DNA from: Entrophospora sp. SA101
Taxonomy: Eukaryota; Glomeromycota; Glomeromycetes; Entrophosporales; Entrophosporaceae
Assembly: GCA_958430865.1 (NCBI GenBank)
Contig: CAUDNR010004405.1
Coordinates: 3,420 to 45,024 of the forward strand
Reading direction: 5' to 3'
DNA: 41,605 bases
Shown here: piece by piece, positions 1 to 10,799 of the stretch
Position numbering within the stretch: position 1 is the first letter of the stretch
Layout: every line of letters begins with the position of its first letter
The notes under the pieces: generated by a model
The model's input: the letters and a program-made list of their open reading frames with translations, nothing else
Told to the model about the DNA's origin: nothing
Database searches by the model: none
Program-made: the position numbers and the translations under genes

Positions 1-1280
1 GGGTAAATCAAGAGAATGCAATAATTGTAAAACAACAAGATACTCTGACAAATATTGTGAAAAGTGTATTAGTCTACACTTGCAGAGCCTTTTCAGTACA
101 TGGACATCTGGAAATGAGATAATTGATGGTTTTATTCAAAAATGTCAACAGCTTTCATATCTTCCAGATCAAATCATAGAATGGATACCTTATGAGCAAT
201 TTTACAATATAAAAAAGTTAACAGAAGGTGGATTCAGTTCTATTTATACTGCTGGGTGGAGAAGAGGAGCTATTAATGATTATGATGAAAATAAAAAAGA
301 GTTTAATTATTTTGAAGGTCAGCATATAGTATTGAAATCATTGAATAATTCAAGTAATCCAGGAAAACCTTTTTTTGATGAGGTGATTGATCTTTTTAAA
401 ATAAAATAAAATAATCCATTTATTTTAAATCAATTAATTTCAGGCATTGAATTATTGTAAAATTCCATCATATGAAATTACTCCTTGTTATGGTATAACT
501 AAATTCCCAGAAAATGGAAATTATGCAATGGTTCTTAATCATCATCCAGATGGAAATTTAAAAGATTATATACAAAAAAATCATTATAATTTAATGTTAA
601 AGGATAGAATTATGATTTTTACAGATTTATGTGAATCATTATATTATATACATTCAAAAGATTTAATTCATTGTGATTTACATAGTGGTAATATTTTAAT
701 GGGTGGAGGTGGTTGTTATATCACAGATTTAGGATTATGTGGACCAGTTGATGAAAAATCATCAAATAAACTTTATGGAATTGTACCTTATATTGCACCA
801 GAACTATTTAGAGGAAAAAAATACACAAAAGAAACAGATATTTATAGTGTTGGGATGTTAATGTGGGAAATATTTGCAGGTCATCCACCATTTGATGATG
901 AGGCACATGATCTTCATTTGCAATTAAAAATATGCAAAGGTTTACGACCACCAATATTACCAGGAATGCCAGGTGATTATGTACAAATGATGCAAAGATG
1001 TTGGGATATAGATCCAACCAAGAGACCAACTAGTAAAGAGCTTCAGGATTTTTCTTGTAATGAATTTGAAACTGTGAGTTCTAATGAAAGTAGTAGTAAT
1101 ATTGGTGGTAGTGGTAGTAATAATAATAATAATAGTAATAGTAGTAGTAGTAGTAATAATGGTAATTCACAACAAGCACACAAATCACATCCATTAGCAT
1201 ATCATACAAGTAGAATATTAAATGACGAAATTGCTAAATTGAATTTAAGTAATGATAGCTTATTAAACTATGAAATATAA
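1..1280 (+). CDS. TKL-type protein kinase, 5'-partial
   Basis: Protein kinase of the tyrosine-kinase-like group that is greatly expanded in arbuscular mycorrhizal fungi. The gene enters from the left edge: exon 1 is open from base 2 to 382, the intron is 383-443 (GTGATT...TTTCAG), and exon 2 is 444-1280. Two Cys pairs (ECNNC, YCEKC) precede the kinase domain, as in the Rhizophagus kinase family. Visible kinase elements are the Gly-rich loop (GGFSSIY), the VAIK-type Lys (IVLKSL), the catalytic loop HCDLHSGNIL, the magnesium loop DLG in place of DFG, APE (YIAPELF), DIYSVGMLMWE and a C-lobe ending near TKRPTS. HCD replaces HRD, so this is a non-RD kinase. The catalytic Asp and Asn are kept, so activity is plausible. 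A Ser/Asn/Gly-rich tail follows. The true start lies outside the window. Substrate and pathway cannot be read from sequence. Confidence 0.9.
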
Positions 1281-2127
1281 TTTAATAGGGCAAATCAAAT
1301 AGTTGATTAATTGAAATTTATTAATTTAATATACAAGTGTTTATTAATTAATTATAATGATAATATATATATAGTTTAATTGATAAGGTTAAAGTTGGAT
1401 AATTGAGTGAATCATTGATGGGTAGATAAATAATTTATTTTGTTTATTTTTATTATTAGTTTGAAAATAAATTTGACCAAACATGAATAATTAATATAAT
1501 ACATAATTCTCCTGATGTCAGAAGTCAAAATAAATAATCAAATGAATGTGAAATGACATCATTCAATACTAATACTAATACAATTATAATATTTCGAATT
1601 TATAATTTTTTTGTTTAGGAATACAAAATTAACTGACGAATTAATAATAATAAGTTTAAAGGATTCAGATTCAGGTTCCATTTCTTTTGCTAGATGTTTT
1701 TCACCTTCGTGACAGTAGAAAAATTCAATGCTGGGAACGCCGGAGTGTTATAAATTTGTAAAATATTTTTAAACTTCTACTAGTTGCATTGCACGACGAA
1801 TGTTATACACTCGAATACCATACATCTAAAAATAGGTACCAAGTGCTCCTCCAATATCATGAACCAACAATCTAATGTAGGTCCCACCGAAAATTACGAC
1901 TTCTTATTGCGTAATCATCTTATTAGTTATATTTTTTTTTTTTGATAAAACTATAATTTATAATAGTACTATTAGTTAAAACAATAAAAGGGTATAATTT
2001 TTTTGAGTAGTAAAACGAGAAGGGAGGAGTCTAATGAAAAAGAAGAAAAAAAGACAAAAACAAAGAAGAAAAAATATATTAAATCATCTGTAATATTGCG
2101 TGATTTGTTATCAATATAATGAAATAA
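1281..2127. other. Intergenic, no supported gene
   Basis: AT-rich spacer after the kinase stop. It holds a TA run near 1370, a T12 run near 1930 and a purine-rich stretch at 2015-2080. A short open stretch on the plus strand begins at the ATG at 1860. It ends in a run that faintly recalls the start of a small GTPase (NYDFLL), but nothing after it continues a G-domain. I do not call it. Confidence 0.5.
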
Positions 2128-3143
2128 TTAATTCCAAAGAGGAGGAAATCTTACAATATCTTCTAAATGTGTATAGGTGATATTACATCGAACCACTGAT
2201 AACGGTGGTAAAACGAGAGGATAATTTGCATAATTACCACTACTATTCAATGATGTTGGTGCTCTGAATATTGTAGGCGTTACTTCTATTGCATTGTTGT
2301 TGTCATGATGGCAGTGATGGTGTGTATTAATTGGGTATAAGCAGGGGGGGATATGAACACCTGGTCCATTTGTGGTACAAGGTGATGGAGTTGTATTATT
2401 TCTAGTTCTTGATGTAAATTTTGTAGATGTAAATTCATCATTATCTGAGGAATAATTGCTGCTACTACTAACACTATTATTATCACTACCACTACTACTA
2501 ACGCTATTATTATCATTGCTTGCTGCTACATGTAGATATAGGAGTAATTGGTACTCTGATCATATCATTACCATTATTAATAATAATAATACCTTCGTTG
2601 ATGCTATAAAGATAAAAATTATTAACATAATTTCCATTTCCATTATTATTTTCATCTTTTATGTTTCTTTTCAATTGACATTTTTGTACATGTTTTGAGA
2701 AATTAACATGTCTTGTAAATGATCTTGTGCAACCAGAATTGGTTTTTTGGCCAGATGAGATCAGGTTTATAGGGTGATGATGATGGTGTGTAAATAGTTA
2801 ATTCTGCAAAGATGAACATGTGCAAAGAATTAGGAGTATCATTATTGGTAGAAGGAAGATTGTTCCCATTCCAATTAATGTTCACATTATTATTATTATT
2901 ACGATAAAGGTCTTTGACTTGTAGAGTACTATTTTTAAATGACGAAGCACTAATTTTCTATTTCTATAATTTTTTTCTTATTTTTATTGTGAGTCCTACG
3001 ATGTCTCGAAAGTTCATCTGACCTGTAAAATCTTGTGTTACATTCTCCCCAATTGCATTCATGAGGTCTTTCTCCAGTATATATATATTCTGTTATGACA
3101 GAGTAAATGTTCCAATCGATTAAAAAATCTTTCGCATGTACTG
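2128..3143 (-). pseudogene. Decayed C2H2 zinc-finger transcription factor (CreA/Mig1-like finger)
   Basis: Read on the minus strand, 3143-3085 encodes the second half of a C2H2 finger ([14 protein letters not shown]). It is followed by the linker TGERP and a complete second finger at about 3075-2991 ([19 protein letters not shown], then RHRRTH), closed by a stop at 2952-2950. The RLEH and RSDELSRH signatures are those of the CreA/Mig1 class of zinc fingers. Between the fingers the frame shifts inside an ATATATAT run, consistent with a 2-base slippage. Further on, 2745-2690 encodes a third Cys/His cluster (GCTRSFTRHVNFSKHVQKC) in another frame. About 2520-2128 reads as a Ser/Asn-rich tail with a clean stop at 2130-2128. 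Multiple frame changes argue for a pseudogene. Some breaks could be unrecognised introns. The same breaks occur in the second copy at 27800-28815. Confidence 0.6.
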
Positions 3144-3744
3144 AATTTATATTTGTAAATTATAACACCATTAAAAGAAGAGGGGTGGTAGGAGGAATTT
3201 TTCATTAAAGGTTCTTGTCAAAACCAAGCATGGCGTTACACCCTATTTATTAATGAAATTCATGTAAATTAGTGTCATTGCAATAATATACAATCCTGAT
3301 TTTTTAGCCAATTCATTTATGTGATTGTTGAATGCTATGCGTGCAATAACTGATCTATTACATTAGAGTTTAAATCACCAAGTAAAAAACTAAATACTAT
3401 TAATTTTGTTCATCTATAGTAACAATAATAAGGCTTGATAAGATTTTAGTAATTCGTTCTAAATTGTATTTTTCAATAGAAAATAAACACATCGTTTATT
3501 GGGCCCTAATTAAATCACCTTTTTTCTAAAAAATAACAAGTAGTACATGAGTGAACTCTGAGATTAAATTTTTTTTTGCTCCAGATATATACTAATACTG
3601 TTTATGATTAGTACAACCGGATTTACAAATAATATATAAAATATAAAAAAAGTATATTTAGAAAATAAAGAATAAAAATTATAAAAAAATAATGAAATAA
3701 TAAATTGATTGATGTTATTAGGCTATTTAATATTGATTTACGAA
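3144..3744. other. Intergenic, no supported gene
   Basis: AT-rich sequence between two minus-strand pseudogene blocks. It would have to contain the missing first half of the first zinc finger if the factor were intact, but I see no Cys pair in a suitable exon. No RNA gene or mobile element was recognised. Confidence 0.5.
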
Positions 3745-4222
3745 TTATCTGTTATTGTTGTTATTGTTATCCAAAAATTGATTTACAAGGTCTTGGAGAC
3801 TTTGAAGCTGAGACACTATGTAAATAAGTAGTTGATCATTGTTGTTTTGATCAATGAAATTCTTCAAGTTTTGATGATGTCAACAAAACTATTGTCAAAA
3901 AAATTGTTCGGATGATTAATGCTTGTAGTATATAATAGTTAGATTCTGGTCAACGAAACTATAATTACTGATAATACCTGAGTTTTGGTTGGGGATATTA
4001 TTTTGATGAACAAAATTACTGTTGCCAAAGTTTTGATTAAAGTAATCATTTTCAGAGTTCTGGCTGTTTTGGTGACCGAGGTTATTGTCCCCAGTGTCTT
4101 GATGAATGTAATTATTGTAGTGGTTTGATTGATGTAATTGGCGTGGTTATCATTAGGAACAAAGTCTTGGTTATTAATATTAGAATCATTATTATTAATA
4201 CTTTCAGAATAATTTTGATTAA
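3745..4222 (-). pseudogene. Asn/Gln-rich coding remnant
   Basis: The minus strand shows strongly Asn/Gln-rich coding composition in at least three successive frames. It starts near 4222 (NQNYSESINNND), shifts near 4120 into a second frame (HYNNYIHQDTGDNN and onward), and ends with a leucine/glutamine stretch (QLQSLQDLVNQFL) followed by an Asn run and a stop at 3747-3745. Each change of frame keeps the same composition, so the breaks look like secondary indels in one reading frame. It lies upstream of the zinc-finger remnant on the same strand and could be part of the same former gene. No domain is recognisable. Confidence 0.5.
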
Positions 4223-4674
4223 TTTTTTATATGTATTGATTATGAATTTGATTTGAATTTTATGTTAAATTTTTGTTGTTGTATATATATATATATATAT
4301 ATTAAAGTGGGGGGCATACTGCAACAAAACCTGACAAAGTGAACATTGGTATTACCAAGTATTTCAGGGTTCGAATTTAGTCATCACCAATGTAATGTGA
4401 TCATGATATTTGCTTTTTTTGCTTAGCATTAATATTGATATTCGTAGTCCCTTTATACAGTGATGATAAATAAATAGGAATAATTGACATTTTCTTAAGT
4501 CATAGTACTAGTAGCTATAGTAGTAGTAATATAGATTATCAAATAAAATTATTGTAATTTATATTATCTTGTTAAAGGAAATAAGCCTTATTTATAATTT
4601 TACAAAGTTAAACTCCCTTAACAATAATATTAATATTAATACAGAATTTGTTGCATCAAATTGTGGATTAATAT
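4223..4674. other. Intergenic with TA microsatellite
   Basis: Contains a (TA)n tract at about 4281-4302, a short G-rich stretch after it, and AT-rich sequence leading into the minisatellite. No gene is supported. Confidence 0.6.
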
Positions 4675-4975
4675 TTTATAAAACGAATAAAACGAATACT
4701 TTGAATAATCTGAATAATTCGAATAAAACCGAATAATTCGAATAAAACCAAATAAAACGAACAAAACGAACAAAACGAATAAAACCGAATAAAACGAATA
4801 AAACGAATAGACCGAACAAAACGAACAAAACGAACAAAACGAACAATTTGAATAAAACGGATAATTCGAATAATTCGAATAAACTGAACAAAACGAACAA
4901 AACTGAATAAAACCGAATAAAACAAATAAAACAAATAAAATGGACAATTCAAATAAAACTAAAACGAATAATTTA
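4675..4975. repeat. Minisatellite, 9-10 bp CGAAYAAAA-type unit
   Basis: About 300 bases of degenerate tandem units such as CGAATAAAA, CGAACAAAA and GAATAATTC. Unit length alternates between 9 and 10 bases. All three minus-strand frames are open because the unit lacks stops on that strand. The translated products (Phe/Val/Leu/Arg/Ser repeats) are an artefact of composition and should not be annotated as proteins. A shorter, diverged array sits at the matching place after copy 2 (30295-30420). Confidence 0.9.
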
Positions 4976-5834
4976 AATAAGAATTTGTATTAATATTAAA
5001 AATGTGCAACTGGAAAATGGCCTATTCTAAAATTTTATCAGAATGCCTGGAATTTTATAATAAGATTTTGCTCCCTGGTCTTCATCGCCTTGTTTGATGC
5101 TAATACCCTTGTTGTGTAATCAATCAAATAATAATTTTATTATTTGTATTTCAAATTATAAAAGTAAATTACAAAATCAAGAAAATAAGTATGTTTTAAG
5201 AATTATTAAAATTCAGAGGTATATTTTAAGTGTATGATTAGGATATCTACATTCCTATTACTGTAAAAAATAATAATGTTTTAATTATAAAATAAGTATA
5301 TTTTGCAAATAATTAGTGAATCATCTTTTTTGATTTATGTCAAGTATGTTTTGTAAAAATTAAGTAGAAAATAAGTAGTAGGAAATAAGTATCTAAACTT
5401 TTTGTAGGGATAGTTATGAATGAAAACTCTAAACTCATGATTGATAGATTTGTAGATGGATTTTTGGCTGATAAAGAGATTGTAAGGTAAATGTTTGTTA
5501 ACATTCTGGAAAACGTTGCAAATTTAATATTTAAATGAATAAATTTTCATTTATAATTTATCACGATTGGCAATATCCTACCTAATATGGCTGATTGTGA
5601 TATGAGTAATACGTTGGTTTTGTTACTATTAATTTATTTTTATGCTCACTCTGCATATATGTGCATAAATTCATCTGGTGAGTTAAAAAACATATAAATA
5701 GGCCCAATGTATTATTTTTTGAATTTTTAAGAAAAAATTTCAAATTTTTTTTTTCTTGGTAAAATATAAAAAAGAACAATACTTTTAAAGAAATAACGTA
5801 CAAAATATCAAATAAAGAATATTTTAAAGAAAAA
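4976..5834. other. Intergenic upstream of cupredoxin-like gene
   Basis: AT-rich. The phrase AAATAAGTATRTTTTG recurs loosely several times between 5160 and 5400, which suggests an eroded short repeat. The last 150 bases should hold the promoter of the gene starting at 5835, but I cannot single out a credible element. No coding sequence is supported. Confidence 0.5.
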
Positions 5835-6605
5835 ATGACCAAATTATTAATAGTTATTACCTTAATCATTGCTCTAGCTGCTGCATATTGTTCTTCTGTG
5901 ACTCACAATATTAAAGTTGGTTCTCCAGTAGGAAAGTTCGCTTATGAACCTCAAACTATTAATGCTGATTTACAAGATATTGTAAGTCTTTTTATTATTT
6001 AAATTTTATATACAATTATAAATGCAAAGTTTAAAATTTATGCAATTTTCATTCGATTAGGTTATATGGGAATGGGTAAGTCCTCAACATAGCGTTATTC
6101 AATCTGATGCACCAAATAATTGTGTAAAATCTATATCAACAACAGCATGTAAGTTTTGGAACTTTAATTGTTATAATAATAATAATAATAATAATATTTA
6201 TATATTTTTAATCTATCATTTTTCTCTATATGGATTTCTCTAATTTTCTTTTCTAAACATGCAGTTGCTTCACCATCCCAAGAAGTTGGGAAAACTTTTC
6301 AAATTACAATTTCTCAACCATATGGCAAATTATATTATTTTAGTGATGTAGGCACAGATTGTAAACAAGGTATGGTTGGTACAATAGTGATTGGCGCGGG
6401 AAAATTACCAGCTGATGACACCCCTACTGCTGCTCCAAACTCTACAAAAACCAGCGTCCCAGCTGTAGAAACATCATCATCACCATCGTCGGCATCGGTA
6501 ACTCCAACTCCTGATAGTAAAAAAAGTGTTGGTTATAAACTTGATGGAAATCTTGTAATGGTTGTTACAATGGCTGCAATCGGTGTGATTGGTTTATTGC
6601 TCTAA
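5835..6605 (+). CDS. Secreted cupredoxin-fold protein, probable GPI anchor
   Basis: Three exons: 5835-5981, 6061-6148 and 6265-6605, with introns 5982-6060 and 6149-6264 (both GT-AG), give 191 residues. Residues 1-20 form a hydrophobic signal peptide. A cupredoxin (plastocyanin-like) domain follows: HNIKVG, an FAYEP strand, VIWEW, QHSVIQSD, and GMVGTIVIG at the last strand. A Ser/Thr/Pro linker and a hydrophobic C-terminus of about 18 residues suggest a GPI-anchored wall or membrane protein, like the serine-rich extracellular cupredoxins of other fungi. Of the usual type-1 copper ligands, the first His (about residue 59) and the Met are present. The positions normally holding Cys and the second His read Ser and Asp (YYFSDVGTDCKQGM). 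Copper binding is therefore unlikely and a structural or adhesive role is inferred. The last exon is duplicated just downstream. Confidence 0.85.
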
Positions 6606-7017
6606 GGAAACGAGATATTTTGTTTTTACATAGCATTTTTGAGTGAGATTTTTTCTAATCAATAACCAACAAACCAACTAATAATGATAACAATACGATA
6701 ATATATGACATTTAGAAATATAAATTTATATACTAATACTAATATACACCTAATATACATCCAATACACTTACTTAAAGTATATATATTTGTATATATAT
6801 AATAATAATGTAATTTTAATAGGCGAAAAAGATTTTATTTTTAAAAATTTTATTTAATGTAACATTACTTACTAGATTTAGATACAAAATAAATAAGAAT
6901 GAATTTTTCATTAGGATATTAATAAACCTGATTTACCTCGTCCGGGGGGAATTTAACCGACGTTTAAATAATCACAGTGAATTTAGCAAATTTTCTGTCA
7001 GAATTTTGCCCTTATTA

Positions 7018-7119
7018 ATATACACATCTAAACTCGATAAGTCGGACATTTATTTATATTATAAAGTACTCTAAACAATTGATTGCTGCGTCCGACTTTT
7101 CGAGTTTAGATGTGTATAT
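7018..7119. mobile_element. Short MITE-like inverted-repeat element, copy 1
   Basis: A 30-base left arm (7018-7047, ending CGATAAGTCGGAC) is mirrored at 7090-7119, with one mismatch. The arms start with TA-rich ends, compatible with TA target duplication as in Tc1/mariner-type MITEs. The 42-base loop has no coding capacity. The same element is copied at 8056-8157, where the arms are perfectly complementary. Confidence 0.65.
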
Positions 7120-7302
7120 AGTAACATTAATATAGCTATTTACCCTATCCCCCTTGCAACTAGAGGATATAGTAATAGGATAATCCTACTGAGAATTGTC
7201 CGTATTAGGTGGACCCACAAAATGGCTATTATTGTCTTCAATGGATTTCTTGTAATGATCCAACAAATAGAGAAGATAGATGAAGGTGGTTTTGTAAACA
7301 AG

Positions 7303-7643
7303 TTGCTTCACCATCCCAAGAAGTTGGGAAAACTTTTCAAATTACAATTTCTCAACCATATGGCAAATTATATTATTTTAGTGATGTAGGCACAGATTGT
7401 AAACAAGGTATGGTTGGTACAATAGTGATTGGCGCGGGAAAATTACCAGCTGATGACACCCCTACTGCTGCTCCAAACTCTACAAAAACCAGCGTCCCAG
7501 CTGTAGAAACATCATCATCACCATCGTCGGCATCGGTAACTCCAACTCCTGATAGTAAAAAAAGTGTTGGTTATAAACTTGATGGAAATCTTGTAATGGT
7601 TGTTACAATGGCTGCAATCGGTGTGATTGGTTTATTGCTCTAA
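7303..7643 (+). pseudogene. Orphan copy of cupredoxin last exon
   Basis: Exact copy of the third exon of the upstream gene, including the stop codon and the AG that would serve as its splice acceptor. It lacks exons 1 and 2, a signal peptide and a start of its own. It could be reached only by splicing past the first copy, which has its own stop and probably its own polyadenylation. It is most simply a by-product of the tandem duplication. Confidence 0.85.
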
Positions 7644-8055
7644 GGAAACGAGATATTTTGTTTTTACATAGCATTTTTGAGTGAGATTTTTTCTAATCAA
7701 TAACCAACAAACCAACTAATAATGATAACAATACGATAATATATGACATTTAGAAATATAAATTTATATACTAATACTAATATACACCTAATATACATCC
7801 AATACACTTACTTAAAGTATATATATTTGTATATATATAATAATAATGTAATTTTAATAGGCGAAAAAGATTTTATTTTTAAAAATTTTATTTAATGTAA
7901 CATTACTTACTAGATTTAGATACAAAATAAATAAGAATGAATTTTTCATTAGGATATTAATAAACCTGATTTACCTCGTCCGGGGGGAATTTAACCGACG
8001 TTTAAATAATCACAGTGAATTTAGCAAATTTTCTGTCAGAATTTTGCCCTTATTA

Positions 8056-8157
8056 ATATACACATCTAAACTCGATAAGTCGGACATTTATTTATATTAT
8101 AAAGTACTCTAAACAATTGATTGCTGCGTCCGACTTATCGAGTTTAGATGTGTATAT
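8056..8157. mobile_element. Short MITE-like inverted-repeat element, copy 2
   Basis: Second copy of the 102 bp element, carried along by the tandem duplication rather than inserted independently. Its 30-base arms match perfectly. Confidence 0.65.
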
Positions 8158-8338
8158 AGTAACATTAATATAGCTATTTACCCTATCCCCCTTGCAACTA
8201 GAGGATATAGTAATAGGATAATCCTACTGAGAATTGTCCGTATTAGGTGGACCCACAAAATGGCTATTATTGTCTTCAATGGATTTCTTGTAATGATCCA
8301 ACAAATAGAGAAGATAGATGAAGGTGGTTTTGTAAACA

Positions 8339-9923
8339 TGGATTATAATTGTTTGCCATAATTATTTTTGGAGGAAAAATGATTATGGAAATAACTATGG
8401 ATCCTCGATATTTTTTATATAAATGAACATAAAATAACCAATTATATATTTGACTCCAAATAATTACAGAGATAAGTTGGCAACTACTATGTTATTACAG
8501 ATATGGCAATTATCATTTATTAAGAATGGCAATTATGGTGAACAACTATAACATAGATTGATGGTTTAAATGAATTAAAATTGTTGCGTTGATACATATT
8601 AATTCACAAAATATTTAGAAGTATTTCTTAATGAGATAAAAAATATCCAAACAAATTTAATATTTGTGACCGAAAAAAAGTCATCATTGGTTATATTAAT
8701 ATTAAAATTAACTGTTAAAGCCTGATTGGGACAAATCAAATTTTTTTATGATTCACATCAACAACACATTCTACTAACTTTCAAGGATACATGAGCGTTA
8801 AAAGTTATTTGTAAATTATTTCATTGGAGCTAATTATCAAGTTGTAAATTTTAAAAGAGCAAAAATCATAAATAATCGACAGCAGCAATAACAATTACTA
8901 ACAGCCGGATGCATTTCAGAGATTTTTTATGAATAATACTTTAAATAGTGATGTTACCATTGCTCGTCAGTCCAGCTTAGGTTCAGCTCAATCCAATTTT
9001 AGAGTTCAAGCAGATTAAACTTTTTTGACAAAACAGGCTTTTGAGCAATCAAATTCGAAATATAAGTCCACGTAATATGGCAATATAAATATTCTTAAGC
9101 ATGCTATTTAGAGCTAAATTTATTCGAACGGGTTTAGCTCCAACAATCATTTTGTTTTTATTGTTATGCACAATAAAATAAATGTTCATTATGCATATTA
9201 TTTACCGTACTTCAAACATGCTAATAAATCAAACTATTTATGACGTATAACTGAAAGCATGTTTAATTAAATCAAGTTTGTGTTTAAACTATGCTGTTTA
9301 ACTTTAAATATTACAACTGATAAAATTCATAATGTAATTTCAATTAACAATGGATGGAAACGCTTTTAATAAAATCACCACAGAAATAACAGCTAAAAAC
9401 AATATTAATGAAGTTCGAAGAAGGCAACATTGTGATCCATGGGAGAAGATGTTTAGAAGCAGTCTCCAAGTATTTTTTAGGTATGCAAATTTGGTCTTTT
9501 TTATTAGGCTTTATAAAATCTTGTGTTTGGTAGAGTAATCTCATTTTATGAACAACATTCATGGGTTGAAAAGCCAGCATTATTTTTGTTAAAGCCAATA
9601 TTCATATCACAATGCTGTTTTCACGTGAAAATTATGCAACAATTCATATCACGCTACAAGAAGTAAAAATTTTTTATATATAAATGGAAATATACACTAT
9701 TGATTAATATGCAAGATGAAACTCTTCATGATTATGAGTCTAATATGTAAATTACCATATTTAGAAGGTTTAAGGAATTTAAATGATTTGGTTCATCTAA
9801 AAGAAGTGTAACATATTAATATTCATTCACAGGCTTTGATTATTCTATATATCATTATTTAACTATTTAGATATTAATATTAAATAAAGATTATATACAT
9901 ATGTCCTCATGGGCTAGCTAAAA
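8339..9923. other. Repeat-rich region, no supported gene
   Basis: No intact gene seen. A small block at about 9344-9600 is open on both strands. The minus-strand reading (up to 84 residues, including the run HLLPWITMLPSSNF) looks more protein-like than its neighbours and might be a scrap of a transposon protein, but I cannot name a family. The motif ATTCATATCAC recurs near 9602 and 9644. The rest is AT-rich spacer. Confidence 0.4.
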
Positions 9924-10106
9924 TTGATTAGATTAAAATACATCAGGGTGGTAGTAACATTAAAAGGGACACTTAAAACTCCAAAGTCTACTGTTCAACG
10001 TCATGTAGATGCAGAAGGTTTAATAGATGCACCAAGAGGTAGCCGCTCAAGGGTGTTGAAAGTTGATGATCAAAAAATGTTGAAAGAAGTTTGGAATTTG
10101 TTCTAG
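9924..10106 (+). pseudogene. Possible transposase-like scrap
   Basis: A 60-codon open stretch whose middle reads TPKSTVQRHVDAEG followed by a basic run (RGSRSR) and VDDQKMLKEV. It resembles the helix-turn-helix and linker style of DNA-transposon or phage-type regulators. There is no start context, catalytic region or continuation. The stop at 10104 is followed by noncoding sequence. Function not recognised. Confidence 0.25.
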
Positions 10107-10324
10107 AGTTGCTGCAATAAATTCCTTATCATCAAGCGGCAAAGGGAAAATCGACTGATGTGATGCTAAGTCCCACAACCTACTGCGCCATAAAGATGAT
10201 TTTGGAGAAATTGCAATAAAAATTAGTTGGCCATGTGATATTTCCTAATCATTTCATAAATATAAAACCTGCAATAATATATATATATATTGATGCTACT
10301 ATCAATATATACTAAGATTAAAGT

Positions 10325-10700
10325 GTCTGTATACAAACATTGCATTAATTAATTTTTTCAGAAAGAATTATTACGCGACCATTATCATCATTAATATTAA
10401 TATTTTAGAAAATAGATACATTGGTAAAAAAAATTCGACTTGCGTAGCTTTAGTTAAATTGTACACATTCAATTATTGTTGAATTTATTTCTTTTTACCA
10501 GTGATAGAAATTCAACATCAAAATATTTTAGTTGATATTACTGAATAATACTATTATTAATAAACTATTACAGGGTATGTATACATTGCATTAATTAAAT
10601 TTTTTTCTTTTCAAAAAAAAAAAAAGGATCTATGGTAAACGGATACAATCAGGAAAAAACTGATATGCGACCGTTATTATTATCATTATCACATTAAATC
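10325..10700. repeat. Pair of diverged direct repeats
   Basis: Two related stretches share TATACA(A)CATTGCATTAATTAA near the start and a GCGACCRTTATYATCATT block near the end: about 10330-10410 and about 10573-10700. The second has an insertion of about 40 bases in the middle. They are noncoding and look like relics of one short interspersed element. A palindromic ATATTGATG...CTATCAATAT precedes them at about 10285-10310. Confidence 0.45.
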
Positions 10701-10799
10701 CTTTCTTTATACATTGTTATTTGATATTAATAAAATAAAAAAAATATAATAAATAAATAGTTTTTACTGTTTTCCCTAAGTGTAATTAAGTCGTTAAGA

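Larger units (their letters stand above)
894..4522. repeat. 3.6 kb duplicated segment, copy 1
   Basis: This segment recurs almost unchanged at 26564-30194. It holds the 3' part of the kinase gene and the whole region of minus-strand pseudogenes. The only difference I noticed inside it is one extra TA in the TA run near 1370 in copy 2 (27040s). Beyond 4522 the copies diverge by substitutions and small indels into the minisatellite. See copy 2 for the assembly caveat. Confidence 0.9.
6263..8338. repeat. 1038 bp tandem duplication (two units)
   Basis: Unit 1 is 6263-7300 and unit 2 is 7301-8338, head to tail. Both begin with AGTTGCTTCACC and end with TTTTGTAAACA. The unit contains the last exon of the cupredoxin gene with the AG of its acceptor, its 3' flank, and a 102 bp inverted-repeat element. 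I found a single difference: T at 7099 in unit 1 versus A at 8137 in unit 2, inside the right arm of that element. This implies a very recent event or recent conversion. Confidence 0.95.

Noticed and set aside
1860..1930. Possible start of a Rab-type GTPase (NYDFLL)
   Set aside because: Only one short phrase matches. There is no P-loop or later G-box, and no spliced continuation could be found.
2456..2698. Plus-strand Leu/Ile-rich ORF that could look like a membrane peptide
   Set aside because: It is antisense to Ser/Asn codons of the zinc-finger remnant; AGT/AAT runs read as ACT/ATT on the other strand.
4636..4952. Three overlapping minus-strand ORFs rich in Phe, Val, Leu, Arg and Ser
   Set aside because: They are translations of a stop-free 9-10 bp minisatellite. 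Being open in three frames at once shows the effect is compositional.
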